From Paenibacillus sp. yr247 (GTDB lineage Bacteria > Bacillota > Bacilli > Paenibacillales > NBRC-103111), in NCBI RefSeq assembly GCF_900103825.1, contig NZ_FNIF01000010.1, positions 1 through 64,000 of the forward strand: a stretch of 64,000 nt of DNA, read 5' to 3'. The position numbers and the translations under genes were made by a program. The notes beneath the pieces were generated by a model. It made no database searches and was not told the DNA's origin. It was given only the letters and a program-made list of their open reading frames with translations. Of the stretch, positions 43,775-54,124 are shown in pieces. Position 1 is the stretch's first letter; each line of letters begins with the position of its first letter.

Positions 43775-46700
43775 TTATCTTGACCAGACTGCGATAATGG
43801 CATTCGCATCTGCAGTCAAGACTTGCTTTACATAAGCAGAAATATCGCCTTGCTTTGCTTTCTCAAGATCCTTGAGAACATCTTGCATATGCTTAATCGC
43901 TTGATCCATATGTCCTTTACTATAGTGGTCAAGAGACTGACTGAATTTGTTTGTGATTTGTGCTTCCAACGAACCGTTTACTTCCCCTGTAGCCACATAT
44001 CTTTTCATCAGTTCCTGCATCGAACTTTCGTTGGTCGCAACTTTTACGTTAATCTCGGATATCGTCACATTTCCAGCCAGATCCGTCGCAACGACTTGAA
44101 TAAAATGGATTCCTAGTTGACCTGCCCAGTTCAAACTATTCTGTGCCGATGTTGCCAATACTCCATCTATGAGAATAGTTTGCGTAGCTAATCCAGACAA
44201 CTGATCTTCCGATTGAACGAGCAGGTTTAACAATTGGCTGTCTAAGAAAGCTGCTCCATCCACTAAAGGGCTGCCATTCACAGTAAGTACCGTTGTTGGT
44301 GCTGTTTTATCTACATTCACTGTAATCGTCTTGGACGCTTCAACATTTCCAGCGCGATCTGTCGAGCGATATTGCAGCTCATAGATTCCATCGCTAAGCA
44401 AGAGCGGAGAGGTATACGGCACGAATCCATTAGTTGATTGCAAGCCGTAAACGCTTTGCAATACGGTCAATGAATATTCCGAAGACGCTACGCCGGCATT
44501 ATCGTCTTGAGATTGAAGCGTTACAGTCACATCGGATGTAAACCAATTGCCAGAGCCTTTCGATCCATCCAAAACAGCTTGAGTTGACGGTGCAGTGCCA
44601 TCTGGCGTTCCAATTACTTCATTGGAATTACGACTTTGTCCCGCTGAGTTGTAGGCGCTGATTGCGAAATAATAGGTGGTTCCATTTTGAAGTCCCTCTA
44701 TAGTAGTGCTGGAAACATTGCCTACATCAACCGTTGACGTGTATACGCCGCTCGCTGTTCCATATTTGACTTTATAACCGGTCGCTCCGGAAGTGCTGCT
44801 CCAATTCAAGGTTAGCTTTCCGTTTCCAGCTTCGATATTACTCTGAGTCGGTGCTGCTGGAAGATCCATAATGGAAATATCATCGTAATAGGCCGTAACC
44901 GTATTACCTGACCACTGATCGCCCATTACTATACGATTAAAGTTCGCAGCCCCTGTTAGAGAAGCAATCTTGACATTGTCGATGTACATATCCACTTTGG
45001 TACCAGATGTATAGTCCCACTTGAATTCATGCCATCCGGTTGTTCTAGCCACGCCTGTAGCCACATGAGTACCGCCGGTACGGTATACGTATTTCGTGGC
45101 TGAAGTCGGCGTGTTGACCCCGATCCCCCGTGCGGTAACACTATCGTCGACAAAAGCTACGTTCTGCATGTTAGTTGCTGAAGCGGTGTCATAGAACCAC
45201 ATGGAGACTACCTTGTTATATGAGGTGTTAAAGATTTGATAAATGGTATCCATGTCTTCATTAATCATGTAACTGCTGCTACCGGAATGAACTTGGGCTG
45301 AGCTGAGCGAAGGCGTACCTTTACCTGGCATTGACACCCAATTGCTCAATCCATTCTCAAAACTATCAAACGGCTGCATAGATTGGTAAGGGTCTGTCGA
45401 TAGCTTATAAGGTACATATATTGTGACTTCTACAGAATTTATGCTCAATGCACCAGTAGCTGAACGGGACTTCATGATATAATAATAGGATTTTCCAAGC
45501 TCAACACCTGTTGAATCACTGCAAGAAAGTGTCGTTACCTCGCTGCACACAGTCGTCGTATAAGGACCATCTTTAATGTTTGAACGGTACACATCGTAGC
45601 TTACGGCATTCGAAACAGCTGGCCAAGTGAAATTAGCAACTGTTCCATTATATGAACCAGAGAATGGAGCCGGAACCGGAACTTTTTCAGCAACCCCGAA
45701 ACCATCTACAAAGGCATAGTAATTACCGTTTGGCTTGCTTGCATATATTGTAGCGCTTGTATTATTAGGGCCTGTAGTAAACTCAACGCTCTTCGCCTTT
45801 GTTGTGCTGTTGAACGTCTTATCCGTTATCGTTGTAGTAGTCTCAGTACCTCCAAAATCTTTAACTCCTAATATCGCTTGATCCACATTAGCAGTAGTAT
45901 TGGACAATCTGAAGTTATCCAGGTAGATTTCGTTTGCATTTGAGAATACCAAGTAAACATCGTGTACCCCTGTAACTGATGTTGTTATAGGTGTATCTGT
46001 TTTATTGTAATTCCAAGCGCCATTGTTGATTACGTCATTAGTTGAATTTATAGTATAAGTGGCAATCGACGGATTTGTAGGAATGTCAAGTTTAACATCG
46101 ATCTTACCGCCGGTCACTCTGCTTACTGCACCGAAGTTGATGCTGTTGTATAAACCTGTCCCAAAGTCGATACTGTTATATTTAACCCATGCGCCTGCAG
46201 TGTTACCACATAGACAGTTTTCTCCTCTGAAAGGGGTTTGGCTGAATGTTCCTGAGCTGGCATTATAGTCTTCTGCTTGAAATACCGTTCCCTGTATGAT
46301 TCCCCAAGCATTTAATGTATAGGTCGTATTAGGTTTAAGACCGTTTACCGTCTGTTGTATGGTGTCTCCAGCTTTAAGCCGAACAGCATAATTCTGAAAT
46401 CTAACCATGCTTGACGCTTTATAATCCCAGGCGGCCTGCTTAAAAAGTGATGGAGTTCCTGCAGTAATTGTCCATTCTTCAAAGCTTCCTCTTTCAAAGC
46501 CCGCGTTTTTCATCTGGTTTTCATATGGAATATTTGGATTCAGATGGAAAGTAGGATTTGGAGGGTTAGCAAAGTCATGCCCCACTTTCCATGGAGCTCC
46601 TCCAGTTTCTACTGCACCTATTTCAGGTTTATTTCCAACATAACCATCAGTTATTCCTGGAATTACTGCACCTTGATCTAAGCCTGTAGAAGTGCTCTTC

Positions 46701-48472
46701 AAGGTATACGCTGAAGGAATTGTTGGAGTTGGATTAGTTACACTATAAGGAGCCGTCCAATGTGTAGTACCAGCACTAATGATATTTTTGTCTTTAGTCA
46801 TATCATTATTATTTGCTCCGCCTCCAAATGCACCACTTACTATGTTGTTTGTAAATTTCGAACCTATTGAATCACAGACATCAAAGTTATTGCAGAACTG
46901 GCCTATAGGACCTTGGATTGAATTATTATAAAATAATTGGTATTCATTAGGAACATTTATCAGCATTCCATTAGCACTTGTATTATAAGTAATGTTGTCA
47001 TAAAAAATAACGTTATGCACCGAGTTATCCGGATAAATACCGTGGGACCCTCCGGCACCTATGATATCATGAACTACGTTATGGTGTATTTCCGTGTTTT
47101 CCATATCCACATTCACAACATAGAATGCGCCTCCATCTTTAGATAGCTTCATACCTTGGCTTATATCGTTATACTCAATAACTGATCTGGAAAAAGAGCC
47201 GCCTACAAGCCCACGCCCTGACATCGTAAGGGTATTATGGCTGACAAGATGGTTATATCCATTTAGTTTTACAGCATCTGCATAACTATGTAGGAAATCG
47301 ACATTATGAATGTAATTGTTAATGATACTATTATCATGTCCATCAACTAGAATACCGGGACCGTACATATTTCTAATTTCGCTGTCCCGTATCGTATTGT
47401 GATCGCCATTCAAATTCAAACCTAATGTTAAACCATTAAGGTTAGCCATTCCAGCAGGTAAGTTATAGTCTGGAGCATCAACCAAAGTATTTTTCACCAT
47501 ATTATAGCTGGAATTAACAAAGTTAAGGTTTGCAGCTCTTAGCTTAATTCCATCAATGGTTATATTGGTCTTTCCTGTTAAATCAAATGCATAGTCTCTC
47601 TTTTTAGCTTCAACCATAATCGTACTTGGATTTACGTTACCAGGAGCAATGAAATATAATTTTCCATTCGCTACATCCTTGTACCATTCTGTTTCAACAT
47701 CCAATACGGCCTTATTTCTTGTAATATAATAATATGAAGTATTGTCAGGATTGTAACCTGTAGATGGGAGCGGCCAATTAATATTGATGGTTGAGGTAGT
47801 AGGATTTCCTGTAATGGCTGCTGTGTAGCTGCCATAACCATTCCCAGTTCGAACCCAAAGCATACCGCTATTTAATGTATTAGCAGGAAAATTAGTGCCT
47901 AATCCTGATGCGTCAACTATAGAACTCGGTGGCCCATAAGTGAATGTTTTCACAGTATTATATTTAGTTTTGTCTAAAAGATCTGCAACTGCAATATTCG
48001 GAAATGTTGCTTCCTTCATTAGGACACCATCAGCGAAAACAATATTTCCGTCGCCGTTGTAAATATCCCAGTTCATATCTGCTACATAGATATTTTTTCC
48101 GGTAGCCAATGTAGTATCCAATGTCCAACCTGTAATCAAGTCAGCACCTGAAACAGTTACGCTTTCACTATTGTAGTTTTTAATCGTAACACCGGAATTA
48201 GCTGGAGTAACCTTTTCTCTGTACACACCTGCACGTACATATACAGTATCTCCTGATTGAGCAACAGTTGCAGCAGCCTGGATGGTCTTTAAAGCGGCTC
48301 CAATTGTCAAACCGTCGTTGGCATCATTCCCATTCGTACCATCAACGTAGTAACTTGTTGCAGTCGCTGCAAAAGTTTTGAATGGGATCGATAGAACTGG
48401 TGTGCAAATCACTAGCATTGCTAATACCAGGGCCATCCATTTGTAAGTCTTAGTTGAACTTGTCTTAAGCAT
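43775..48472 (-). CDS. Giant secreted beta-helix protein, putative polysaccharide lyase
   Basis: A protein of 1565 residues. The start is the ATG at 48472, eight bases after AGGAGG; the ATG at 48478 is only two bases from it. A signal peptide (about 1-38) leads into a right-handed parallel beta-helix (about 40-640): YYVDGTNGNDANDGLT, GDTVYVRAGVYREKV, and N-rich coils such as HNTIRDSEIRNMYG and IIGAGGSHGIYPDN. Then come carbohydrate-binding-like sandwiches, fibronectin-III repeats (VPAPFSGSYNGTVANFTWP; GNGKLTLNWSSTSGATGYKVKY), Ig-like repeats (DGTAPSTQAV, VNVDKTAPTTV), and a C-terminal helical FIMAH-like domain (MQELMKRYVATGEVNG). It probably cleaves the target polymer outside the cell; family and specificity are unassigned. 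Confidence 0.8.
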   Translation of the reverse strand: MLKTSSTKTYKWMALVLAMLVICTPVLSIPFKTFAATATSYYVDGTNGNDANDGLTIGAALKTIQAAATVAQSGDTVYVRAGVYREKVTPANSGVTIKNYNSESVTVSGADLITGWTLDTTLATGKNIYVADMNWDIYNGDGNIVFADGVLMKEATFPNIAVADLLDKTKYNTVKTFTYGPPSSIVDASGLGTNFPANTLNSGMLWVRTGNGYGSYTAAITGNPTTSTININWPLPSTGYNPDNTSYYYITRNKAVLDVETEWYKDVANGKLYFIAPGNVNPSTIMVEAKKRDYAFDLTGKTNITIDGIKLRAANLNFVNSSYNMVKNTLVDAPDYNLPAGMANLNGLTLGLNLNGDHNTIRDSEIRNMYGPGILVDGHDNSIINNYIHNVDFLHSYADAVKLNGYNHLVSHNTLTMSGRGLVGGSFSRSVIEYNDISQGMKLSKDGGAFYVVNVDMENTEIHHNVVHDIIGAGGSHGIYPDNSVHNVIFYDNITYNTSANGMLINVPNEYQLFYNNSIQGPIGQFCNNFDVCDSIGSKFTNNIVSGAFGGGANNNDMTKDKNIISAGTTHWTAPYSVTNPTPTIPSAYTLKSTSTGLDQGAVIPGITDGYVGNKPEIGAVETGGAPWKVGHDFANPPNPTFHLNPNIPYENQMKNAGFERGSFEEWTITAGTPSLFKQAAWDYKASSMVRFQNYAVRLKAGDTIQQTVNGLKPNTTYTLNAWGIIQGTVFQAEDYNASSGTFSQTPFRGENCLCGNTAGAWVKYNSIDFGTGLYNSINFGAVSRVTGGKIDVKLDIPTNPSIATYTINSTNDVINNGAWNYNKTDTPITTSVTGVHDVYLVFSNANEIYLDNFRLSNTTANVDQAILGVKDFGGTETTTTITDKTFNSTTKAKSVEFTTGPNNTSATIYASKPNGNYYAFVDGFGVAEKVPVPAPFSGSYNGTVANFTWPAVSNAVSYDVYRSNIKDGPYTTTVCSEVTTLSCSDSTGVELGKSYYYIMKSRSATGALSINSVEVTIYVPYKLSTDPYQSMQPFDSFENGLSNWVSMPGKGTPSLSSAQVHSGSSSYMINEDMDTIYQIFNTSYNKVVSMWFYDTASATNMQNVAFVDDSVTARGIGVNTPTSATKYVYRTGGTHVATGVARTTGWHEFKWDYTSGTKVDMYIDNVKIASLTGAANFNRIVMGDQWSGNTVTAYYDDISIMDLPAAPTQSNIEAGNGKLTLNWSSTSGATGYKVKYGTASGVYTSTVDVGNVSSTTIEGLQNGTTYYFAISAYNSAGQSRNSNEVIGTPDGTAPSTQAVLDGSKGSGNWFTSDVTVTLQSQDDNAGVASSEYSLTVLQSVYGLQSTNGFVPYTSPLLLSDGIYELQYRSTDRAGNVEASKTITVNVDKTAPTTVLTVNGSPLVDGAAFLDSQLLNLLVQSEDQLSGLATQTILIDGVLATSAQNSLNWAGQLGIHFIQVVATDLAGNVTISEINVKVATNESSMQELMKRYVATGEVNGSLEAQITNKFSQSLDHYSKGHMDQAIKHMQDVLKDLEKAKQGDISAYVKQVLTADANAIIAVWSR

Positions 48473-48593
48473 TCTCATTACCTCCTATTAATTTCGTAAG
48501 CGTTATCATTAGCTTGAAAAATAGAATCAGAGTTTACTGACATGATTCTTGCACCAAAACTTATGTATTTTCTAGATGTTGTATGCGATAGGC

Positions 48594-48626
48594 TGCCCGC
48601 AGGCTGCATCTGCAGCCTCACGGGCA
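48594..48626 (-). other. Intergenic hairpin in the lyase/beta-helix gap
   Basis: TGCCCG (48594-48599) and GGCTGCA (48602-48608) pair with TGCAGCC (48611-48617) and CGGGCA (48621-48626). No T-run follows on the minus strand, so it may protect or process the mRNA and not terminate it. Confidence 0.5.
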
Positions 48627-48646
48627 AACCTGAACCGCCGGAGTAA

Positions 48647-50515
48647 CTATACCCCTTGAGTCTTGATCTCAAACCGGAATTGACATTCCATGCTTGCGCT
48701 GACGCTTTTGCGATTACACAGCAGACGATAGAACTTATTTTCTACCCCATAATGAGAAACCGCCGTTACCGCTTCAACCTCAGCTAACCAGTCGCTCGGG
48801 CTAAAATGCATCTCCACCGTTCCGATCGCGATCCTACCCATCTCGATCTGCTGCGGCTCAACACCGCAAATAAACACTTCCTGAAAAGCCGATGGCGTTT
48901 CACGGAACGCCGCTTTATCCGTTATGACCAGCTGTGAGGCCTCATGGCTCGGGCGATACCACAGATACTCGCGCGTAAGCGACTGCAAGGTTGGACACGT
49001 GTAGGCTTCGGTTAAGTCGAGTTCAAATCGCACCTCGTCATCCGTCACCTCATGCTGCAGTAATTGTGACCTGTACTGCCTGCCGAAACCTTGTCGATAG
49101 CCGTCAACAATGGGCACAGAATGTCCATGCGAGCCTGCATGAATCGTTTCGTAGCGATGCTCCGGCTGAAAATACTGCTTCGTGTACACGCCGATTCCCA
49201 CATCCGCAAGCACGTTTACTCCGTCAATATGCAGGATAAAATGACCCAAATCATTATGATTATGCGGTTCTTCGTTGTAACCGCCTTTTGCTGCAAAAGC
49301 AGCGATACGCCCATCTGGCTGAAGCACCTTCGAAATGACCCATTGATTTCCTGTGAAAATCCGCTCCAGAACGCGTTCTTGCCCTTCCGAAGAATGCTCC
49401 GTTTCAGCATCCTGCTGATCCGATGACCAGAACATCAAGCGCGTCGCTTCCAGCCATGAAACCGGAATGACGTTCATCCGATATTCGTCTGGCGGCAAGT
49501 TCAATGAAGGGTTATATTCACACAGTCGCTGCATCAACCCAGTATGAAAACGGGCTTCATCCGGTGCATCCGAGAAGTTAACAACCTTTCCTTTTGTTAG
49601 CAGACAGAATTGCGGGAACTGGGCAATCTTCCCGATTTTGTGCTCATCAAGCAGCGTGATCTGTCCACCTGTGCGCTCTTTTAGCAATTCAGCAAAATAA
49701 ACAAGGTATGAGAATCCGAATGACCAGTAAACTGGTCCTTCAGGCGTAGCTCCCTGTTCGTCAAAGCCGGATAAATATTGGCGGAGCACATTGATGACAC
49801 GCCAAAGCATGCCTGCGAGTTTTTCGCTGTCCTCAATCAAATAAATCGCTATTGCACCGATGCAGGATACGCAAACGGCAGGCCAGTTATTCGTCTTCAA
49901 CTCCCAGTTCTGCGGAGTCGGATCATTGAAGTACACCTGAAAAATACGACGCTCAATTTCTGCTTTCGCGCGTTTAACAACCCAAGGGTGTAATCGCGAT
50001 CCAACCTTGTGTAAGATTTCGGCCAGGGCAAACCCAGCTACAGCAGCATCCAAATCAACTGTTTCACGAGGAGCTCGTGGTTGATCCCAAATGCCGTTCG
50101 GATATTCATTCACGTACAGTCCGACATGTGCCGGCAGTACCCACGTATATTCATTGCAAATGGACCAGATCGCATTTTCGAGTCCTTTCTTCCATTCCGG
50201 ACGTTCATCTGCCATCATCAACAGACCGAATACATGCAGACCCGAAAAAAGCTCGTTGCGTTTCGTTTGATACGTCATTCGGTCACCAGTTTCACCGAAC
50301 AGAAGAAAGTCGGAGAACGGTGGCGGAGATAAAGGTTGATCAGACAATTTGACAGCTTGTTCTCCAAGCTTCTCCCAAAAGTCCGCATATTTGTCTACGT
50401 TCCAAATTTGCGTCCATCGCTCCGACGAAGCTGCTTCAGGAAAAAGCGTATGGTTGCCATCTTTCGTTTGTTCCAAAACCGACTTCAATTGTCGTAGTGT
50501 TAATGTTGACAGCAT
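48647..50515 (-). CDS. Heparinase II/III-like polysaccharide lyase
   Basis: A protein of 622 residues with an N-terminal (alpha/alpha) toroid and a C-terminal beta-sandwich (from about 380). The characteristic region GGYNEEPHNHNDLGHFILHIDGVNVLADVG is split across the boundary, and AGSHGHSVPIVDGYRQ follows. The histidines and tyrosines there fit the catalytic site of heparinase II/III-type lyases. No clear signal peptide, so it may act on imported oligosaccharides. Its unsaturated products would be the substrate of the GH88 enzyme. Confidence 0.82.
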   Translation of the reverse strand: MLSTLTLRQLKSVLEQTKDGNHTLFPEAASSERWTQIWNVDKYADFWEKLGEQAVKLSDQPLSPPPFSDFLLFGETGDRMTYQTKRNELFSGLHVFGLLMMADERPEWKKGLENAIWSICNEYTWVLPAHVGLYVNEYPNGIWDQPRAPRETVDLDAAVAGFALAEILHKVGSRLHPWVVKRAKAEIERRIFQVYFNDPTPQNWELKTNNWPAVCVSCIGAIAIYLIEDSEKLAGMLWRVINVLRQYLSGFDEQGATPEGPVYWSFGFSYLVYFAELLKERTGGQITLLDEHKIGKIAQFPQFCLLTKGKVVNFSDAPDEARFHTGLMQRLCEYNPSLNLPPDEYRMNVIPVSWLEATRLMFWSSDQQDAETEHSSEGQERVLERIFTGNQWVISKVLQPDGRIAAFAAKGGYNEEPHNHNDLGHFILHIDGVNVLADVGIGVYTKQYFQPEHRYETIHAGSHGHSVPIVDGYRQGFGRQYRSQLLQHEVTDDEVRFELDLTEAYTCPTLQSLTREYLWYRPSHEASQLVITDKAAFRETPSAFQEVFICGVEPQQIEMGRIAIGTVEMHFSPSDWLAEVEAVTAVSHYGVENKFYRLLCNRKSVSASMECQFRFEIKTQGV

Positions 50516-50549
50516 AATTTCCCACCTTTATTAACCTTTTCAAATAAAT

Positions 50550-50593
50550 CATGCTTACGGCAATATATTTTTAATTCTATCGCCGTAAGCATG
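50550..50593 (-). other. Hairpin between binding-protein and lyase genes
   Basis: CATGCTTACGGC (50550-50561) pairs with GCCGTAAGCATG (50582-50593), a 12-bp stem with a 20-base A/T-rich loop. Without a good T-run it may be a partial terminator or an mRNA 3' stabiliser giving high binding-protein expression. Confidence 0.55.
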
Positions 50594-50628
50594 TTATTTA
50601 GATATGAGAAGAGCTTACATTACTTGGA

Positions 50629-52143
50629 TTACTTCGTTTTCTTCCACTCATCAAGTTGCTTTTGAACTTCCGCGATAACTTTGTCAGCGCCTGCTGCTTT
50701 CAGCTTTTCTTGGAATTCTTTCAGTTTCTCGCTTGCAGCAACTGTACCCGTATTTAGACCAGGGCCGTATTGATCCAAAACTGTTGCAATGTTAGCAATC
50801 TCTGCGGAAACTGCCGCCGGTTGGAACTTGAAGCCCATAAGCGGGGATGGTTTCGCAGTTTCGTTTTCTTTTTTCGTATTAGCAACAACGTTTGGATCAG
50901 TACCTTCTACTAGCAAACCATTGAACGTGTTACCGAATACCCAGCTTGCATTAGGAACGTAACCAGCTTCTTTGTTTATTTTGATTGTGTTGTCTGCATT
51001 TTTCGTATAGTGCTTACCTTCAACGCCAAAGCTGATTGTGTTATACAGCTCTTTGTCTGTGTTTAACAAGTTAATGAACATCATTGCGCGCTCAGGGTTT
51101 TTGGACGTTTTGCTGATTGCTTGCATAGTCGTAATGATGGAACCAGTTCCTGCCCAAACATCCGTTGTCGGAATCGCGATCACATCGTTACCGCCGTTTG
51201 CTGTCTTAAACTGTGCTTCAACGCCTGGCTTCAATACGTTGTGGACTTGAACAACTGCGTTGCCTGTTTTCTCAATGTCCGCTTTATTTTTCAATGTAGC
51301 TGCGTTATCGTTGATTAAGCCTTTATCGTGCCAGCTCTTCACCAAATCCAAATATTTAGTGTACTGAGGCGTTTCATACATATTGACAACTTTGTCTGGT
51401 TTGGATAGATCAATACCAGCAATGCTACTAATTCCTTCCAAACCATAACCGTATAACATATTACCGAATCTACCTGCACGATCCATCAAGAACGGAGTTA
51501 CGTCTTTAGACTCGCCTGCTTTTACTTTTGCCAAGAACGGCTCAAGATCTTCAATCTTTTTGATAGAGTTAACGTCCAGATTGTATTTGTCAGCAAATTT
51601 CTTTTGGATTAAGAAACCTTGTTTGTTCGTAACGGTTTGATAGTTTGGAATACCGTAAACTTTGCCGCCGATTTTGGTAGCATCCCATACGAATTGCGGC
51701 ATGGATTTACCCAATGTTGGTGCATATTTTGCCATCAAATCATCTAATGGAATAAAAGCACCTTTAGATTGGTTTGTCACATAGTCCCAGTTCCAGTTAG
51801 ATACCCATGCGATATCAAAGTTTTCGCCGGAAGCAACCGTCGTGTTCATCTTTTGAACGTAGTCAGCGAATGTTTGCGGTTGCAATTTAACTGTTGCATT
51901 GATTTTAGCCTTCGTAATTTTATTAATAGCTTCTTGTACAGTTGCCATATCTTGCGGAATCGCGCTTAATGGATAATTCCAAATCAATTCTACTGGCGCT
52001 AGTTGCTCTACCTTGGTAGTTGCAGCCGCACTAGCTGCTGGACTTGCAGTAGAAGCGTTCTCGGATCCTTTGCTACCGCATGCTGACAATAGAACAGCAA
52101 TACTCACTGCGCCAGTTAATATCTTAAACATTTCCTTTTTCAT
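50629..52143 (-). CDS. ABC transporter solute-binding lipoprotein
   Basis: A protein of 504 residues with lipobox LLSAC (cysteine about residue 22) and a Ser/Ala-rich linker, followed by a family 1-type binding fold of the LplA/YtcQ group (IWNYPLSAIPQDMATVQ; YGIPNYQTVTNKQGFLI). Such proteins capture oligosaccharides and hand them to the LplB/YtcP permeases, which are encoded just upstream. Third gene of the import operon. The ribosome binding site is GGGGG. Confidence 0.9.
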   Translation of the reverse strand: MKKEMFKILTGAVSIAVLLSACGSKGSENASTASPAASAAATTKVEQLAPVELIWNYPLSAIPQDMATVQEAINKITKAKINATVKLQPQTFADYVQKMNTTVASGENFDIAWVSNWNWDYVTNQSKGAFIPLDDLMAKYAPTLGKSMPQFVWDATKIGGKVYGIPNYQTVTNKQGFLIQKKFADKYNLDVNSIKKIEDLEPFLAKVKAGESKDVTPFLMDRAGRFGNMLYGYGLEGISSIAGIDLSKPDKVVNMYETPQYTKYLDLVKSWHDKGLINDNAATLKNKADIEKTGNAVVQVHNVLKPGVEAQFKTANGGNDVIAIPTTDVWAGTGSIITTMQAISKTSKNPERAMMFINLLNTDKELYNTISFGVEGKHYTKNADNTIKINKEAGYVPNASWVFGNTFNGLLVEGTDPNVVANTKKENETAKPSPLMGFKFQPAAVSAEIANIATVLDQYGPGLNTGTVAASEKLKEFQEKLKAAGADKVIAEVQKQLDEWKKTK

Positions 52144-52190
52144 ACAATTACCCCCTGCGATAATTTGATTTTGTATGTTGCTTATATATC

Positions 52191-52221
52191 AACTGCAGCA
52201 GCTTTTTGAGGCGCTGCAGTT
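52191..52221 (-). other. Hairpin between permease and binding-protein genes
   Basis: AACTGCAGC (52191-52199) pairs with GCTGCAGTT (52213-52221). It lies in the 91-base gap between the permease and binding-protein genes and may set their relative expression. Confidence 0.55.
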
Positions 52222-52234
52222 TGATAACGAATGA

Positions 52235-53125
52235 CTATCCTTTGATGGAGCCCACTGTGAGCCCGCTTATGAAAAACCTTTGGAACATCGGGAAAATAAA
52301 CATCATCGGACCTGCTGCCAGAACAGCCATGGCCATTCTTGCCGATAAAGCAGGGAAGTCAGCGATATTAAAGTCGACATTAACTGTCGAGATGTTATTC
52401 GATAGAAATTCAATGGTGCTCATCACGCGGTAAAGCAGCAATTGAAGCGGTATCAGCTTTTGATTATCGATAAACAATAAACCTAGCCACCAATCGTTCC
52501 AATATTGGAATGAAATGAACAGGCCAATCGTGACAAGTGCTGGTATGGATAATGGAAGCACCATTGTGAAAAAAATGCGCCACTCATTTGCACCGTCGAT
52601 TTTCGCAGACTCGAATATTTCAAGTGGAAGCTTATCCAAGAAACCTTTCATGACGAGAACAAAGAACGGGCTCAGCAAGTACGGAACGATCAGCGCCCAA
52701 ATGGTATCCTTCAAGTGCAAATACTGTGATATCAGAATGTAGAACGGAACTAGTCCGCCACCGAATAACGTTGTAAAGAAAACATAAAGCGTCATGATTT
52801 TGCGGTAGCGATAATCGCGTCGCGACATCGTATAAGCTGTCAAAGTTGTGAAGAGCAAACCAACAATTGTCCCTGCGATTGTTACGAAAACGGTAACCCC
52901 ATATGCACGAATCAGTGTATCAGGAGCATTAAGGATAATTTCATAAGCTTTCGTGCTGAAAATCTTCGGAAATAAATGATAGCCGTGTGTTAGCAGCGAT
53001 TTTTCATCCGTAAACGAAATGGATATGACCAGAACAAGGGGCACTATAAGCGCCAAAGACAATATGCAGAATAACACATTAATGAAATTGCCTGCCCAGT
53101 TCACTTTATTGCTTTCCGTTTGCAT
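52235..53125 (-). CDS. Carbohydrate ABC transporter permease, YtcP/LplC-like
   Basis: A protein of 296 residues with six membrane helices. The coupling (EAA) loop reads LEIFESAKIDGANEWRIFFTMVLPLS, the contact site for the ATPase. The C-terminus FFISGLTVGSIKG is typical of the group. The start at 53125 follows AAGGAGG. It pairs with the permease encoded 14 bases upstream. Confidence 0.9.
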   Translation of the reverse strand: MQTESNKVNWAGNFINVLFCILSLALIVPLVLVISISFTDEKSLLTHGYHLFPKIFSTKAYEIILNAPDTLIRAYGVTVFVTIAGTIVGLLFTTLTAYTMSRRDYRYRKIMTLYVFFTTLFGGGLVPFYILISQYLHLKDTIWALIVPYLLSPFFVLVMKGFLDKLPLEIFESAKIDGANEWRIFFTMVLPLSIPALVTIGLFISFQYWNDWWLGLLFIDNQKLIPLQLLLYRVMSTIEFLSNNISTVNVDFNIADFPALSARMAMAVLAAGPMMFIFPMFQRFFISGLTVGSIKG

Positions 53126-53139
53126 GCATGCTTACCTCC

Positions 53140-54054
53140 TTACCAAAGCGCATTGTCTGAGTTCATTTTTTTGATAATCCAGTTGGACAACAGTACAAGA
53201 ATGAAACCAACAACAGACTGGTAGAGCCCGATTGCGGTAGACATTCCGACATCTCCGACAACTCGCAGCGAACGATAAACATACGTATCGATAACGTCGG
53301 TTGAACTATATAAAAAACTTGTGTCGTTAGGAATAAAGTAGAACAATCCGAAGTCAGCACGGAATATATTGCCGATAGCTACGATTAGCAAAATCACGAT
53401 AAGCGGTGTCAAGAGCGGTATTGTAATCTTGCGAATCATTTGCCACTTGGAAGCGCCGTCAATTTTGGCAGCTTCATAATAACTTGAGTCAATGGAAAGA
53501 ATACCGGCATAGTAGATAAGCGTTGAAAAGCCTACGCCTTTCCATATTTGTGTCAAAATAATAATAAACGGCCAGTACTTTGCTTGTTCATACCATCTGA
53601 TCGGTTGATCGCCAAGTGATTGCAGCATGACGTTCATAAATCCGTTTTTGTGATCCAGAAACCCGAAGACGATATACCCGACAACCACCCAAGATAAGAA
53701 ATACGGTAAAAACAAGGTCGTCTGGTGCAGCTTAATCCATTTTCTAGGGATTTCATTCAACAAAATCGCAAATGTTAGCGCAAACAATAGAGTTAGTAAA
53801 ATAAAACTCATGTTATAAAGAATCGTGTTGCGTGTTACCGTGAGAGCGCTATCTGATTTAAAAAAGAATTCAAAGTTTTTAAACCCGATCCATTCACTTC
53901 CCCAAATCCCCAGATCGTAGCGATAATTTTTAAATGCAATGACAAGTCCAAGCATGGGCAAATAATTGAAAATCAATTTATACAGGATTGCAGGCAATGA
54001 CATAACGAACAATTCCCGATTACGCTTGAAGTGCTTCCACTCCCGTTGCAGCAT
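53140..54054 (-). CDS. Carbohydrate ABC transporter permease, LplB-like
   Basis: A protein of 304 residues with six membrane helices and an EAA loop (SYYEAAKIDGASKWQMIRKITIPLL). First gene of the import operon. No ATP-binding subunit is encoded nearby, so a shared MsmX-like ATPase elsewhere is presumed. The conserved regulatory element lies 71 bases upstream of its start. Confidence 0.9.
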   Translation of the reverse strand: MLQREWKHFKRNRELFVMSLPAILYKLIFNYLPMLGLVIAFKNYRYDLGIWGSEWIGFKNFEFFFKSDSALTVTRNTILYNMSFILLTLLFALTFAILLNEIPRKWIKLHQTTLFLPYFLSWVVVGYIVFGFLDHKNGFMNVMLQSLGDQPIRWYEQAKYWPFIIILTQIWKGVGFSTLIYYAGILSIDSSYYEAAKIDGASKWQMIRKITIPLLTPLIVILLIVAIGNIFRADFGLFYFIPNDTSFLYSSTDVIDTYVYRSLRVVGDVGMSTAIGLYQSVVGFILVLLSNWIIKKMNSDNALW

Positions 54055-54124
54055 TTGCTTCCCTCCCTGCGGTCTTTAACCATCGTTGTATGTCTTTATT
54101 ATTGAGGGAAAACGGTACAAATAA

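Noticed and set aside
48478..48672. Short minus-strand frame between the lyase and beta-helix genes
   Set aside because: It runs through the intergenic hairpin, has no ribosome binding site and resembles no protein.
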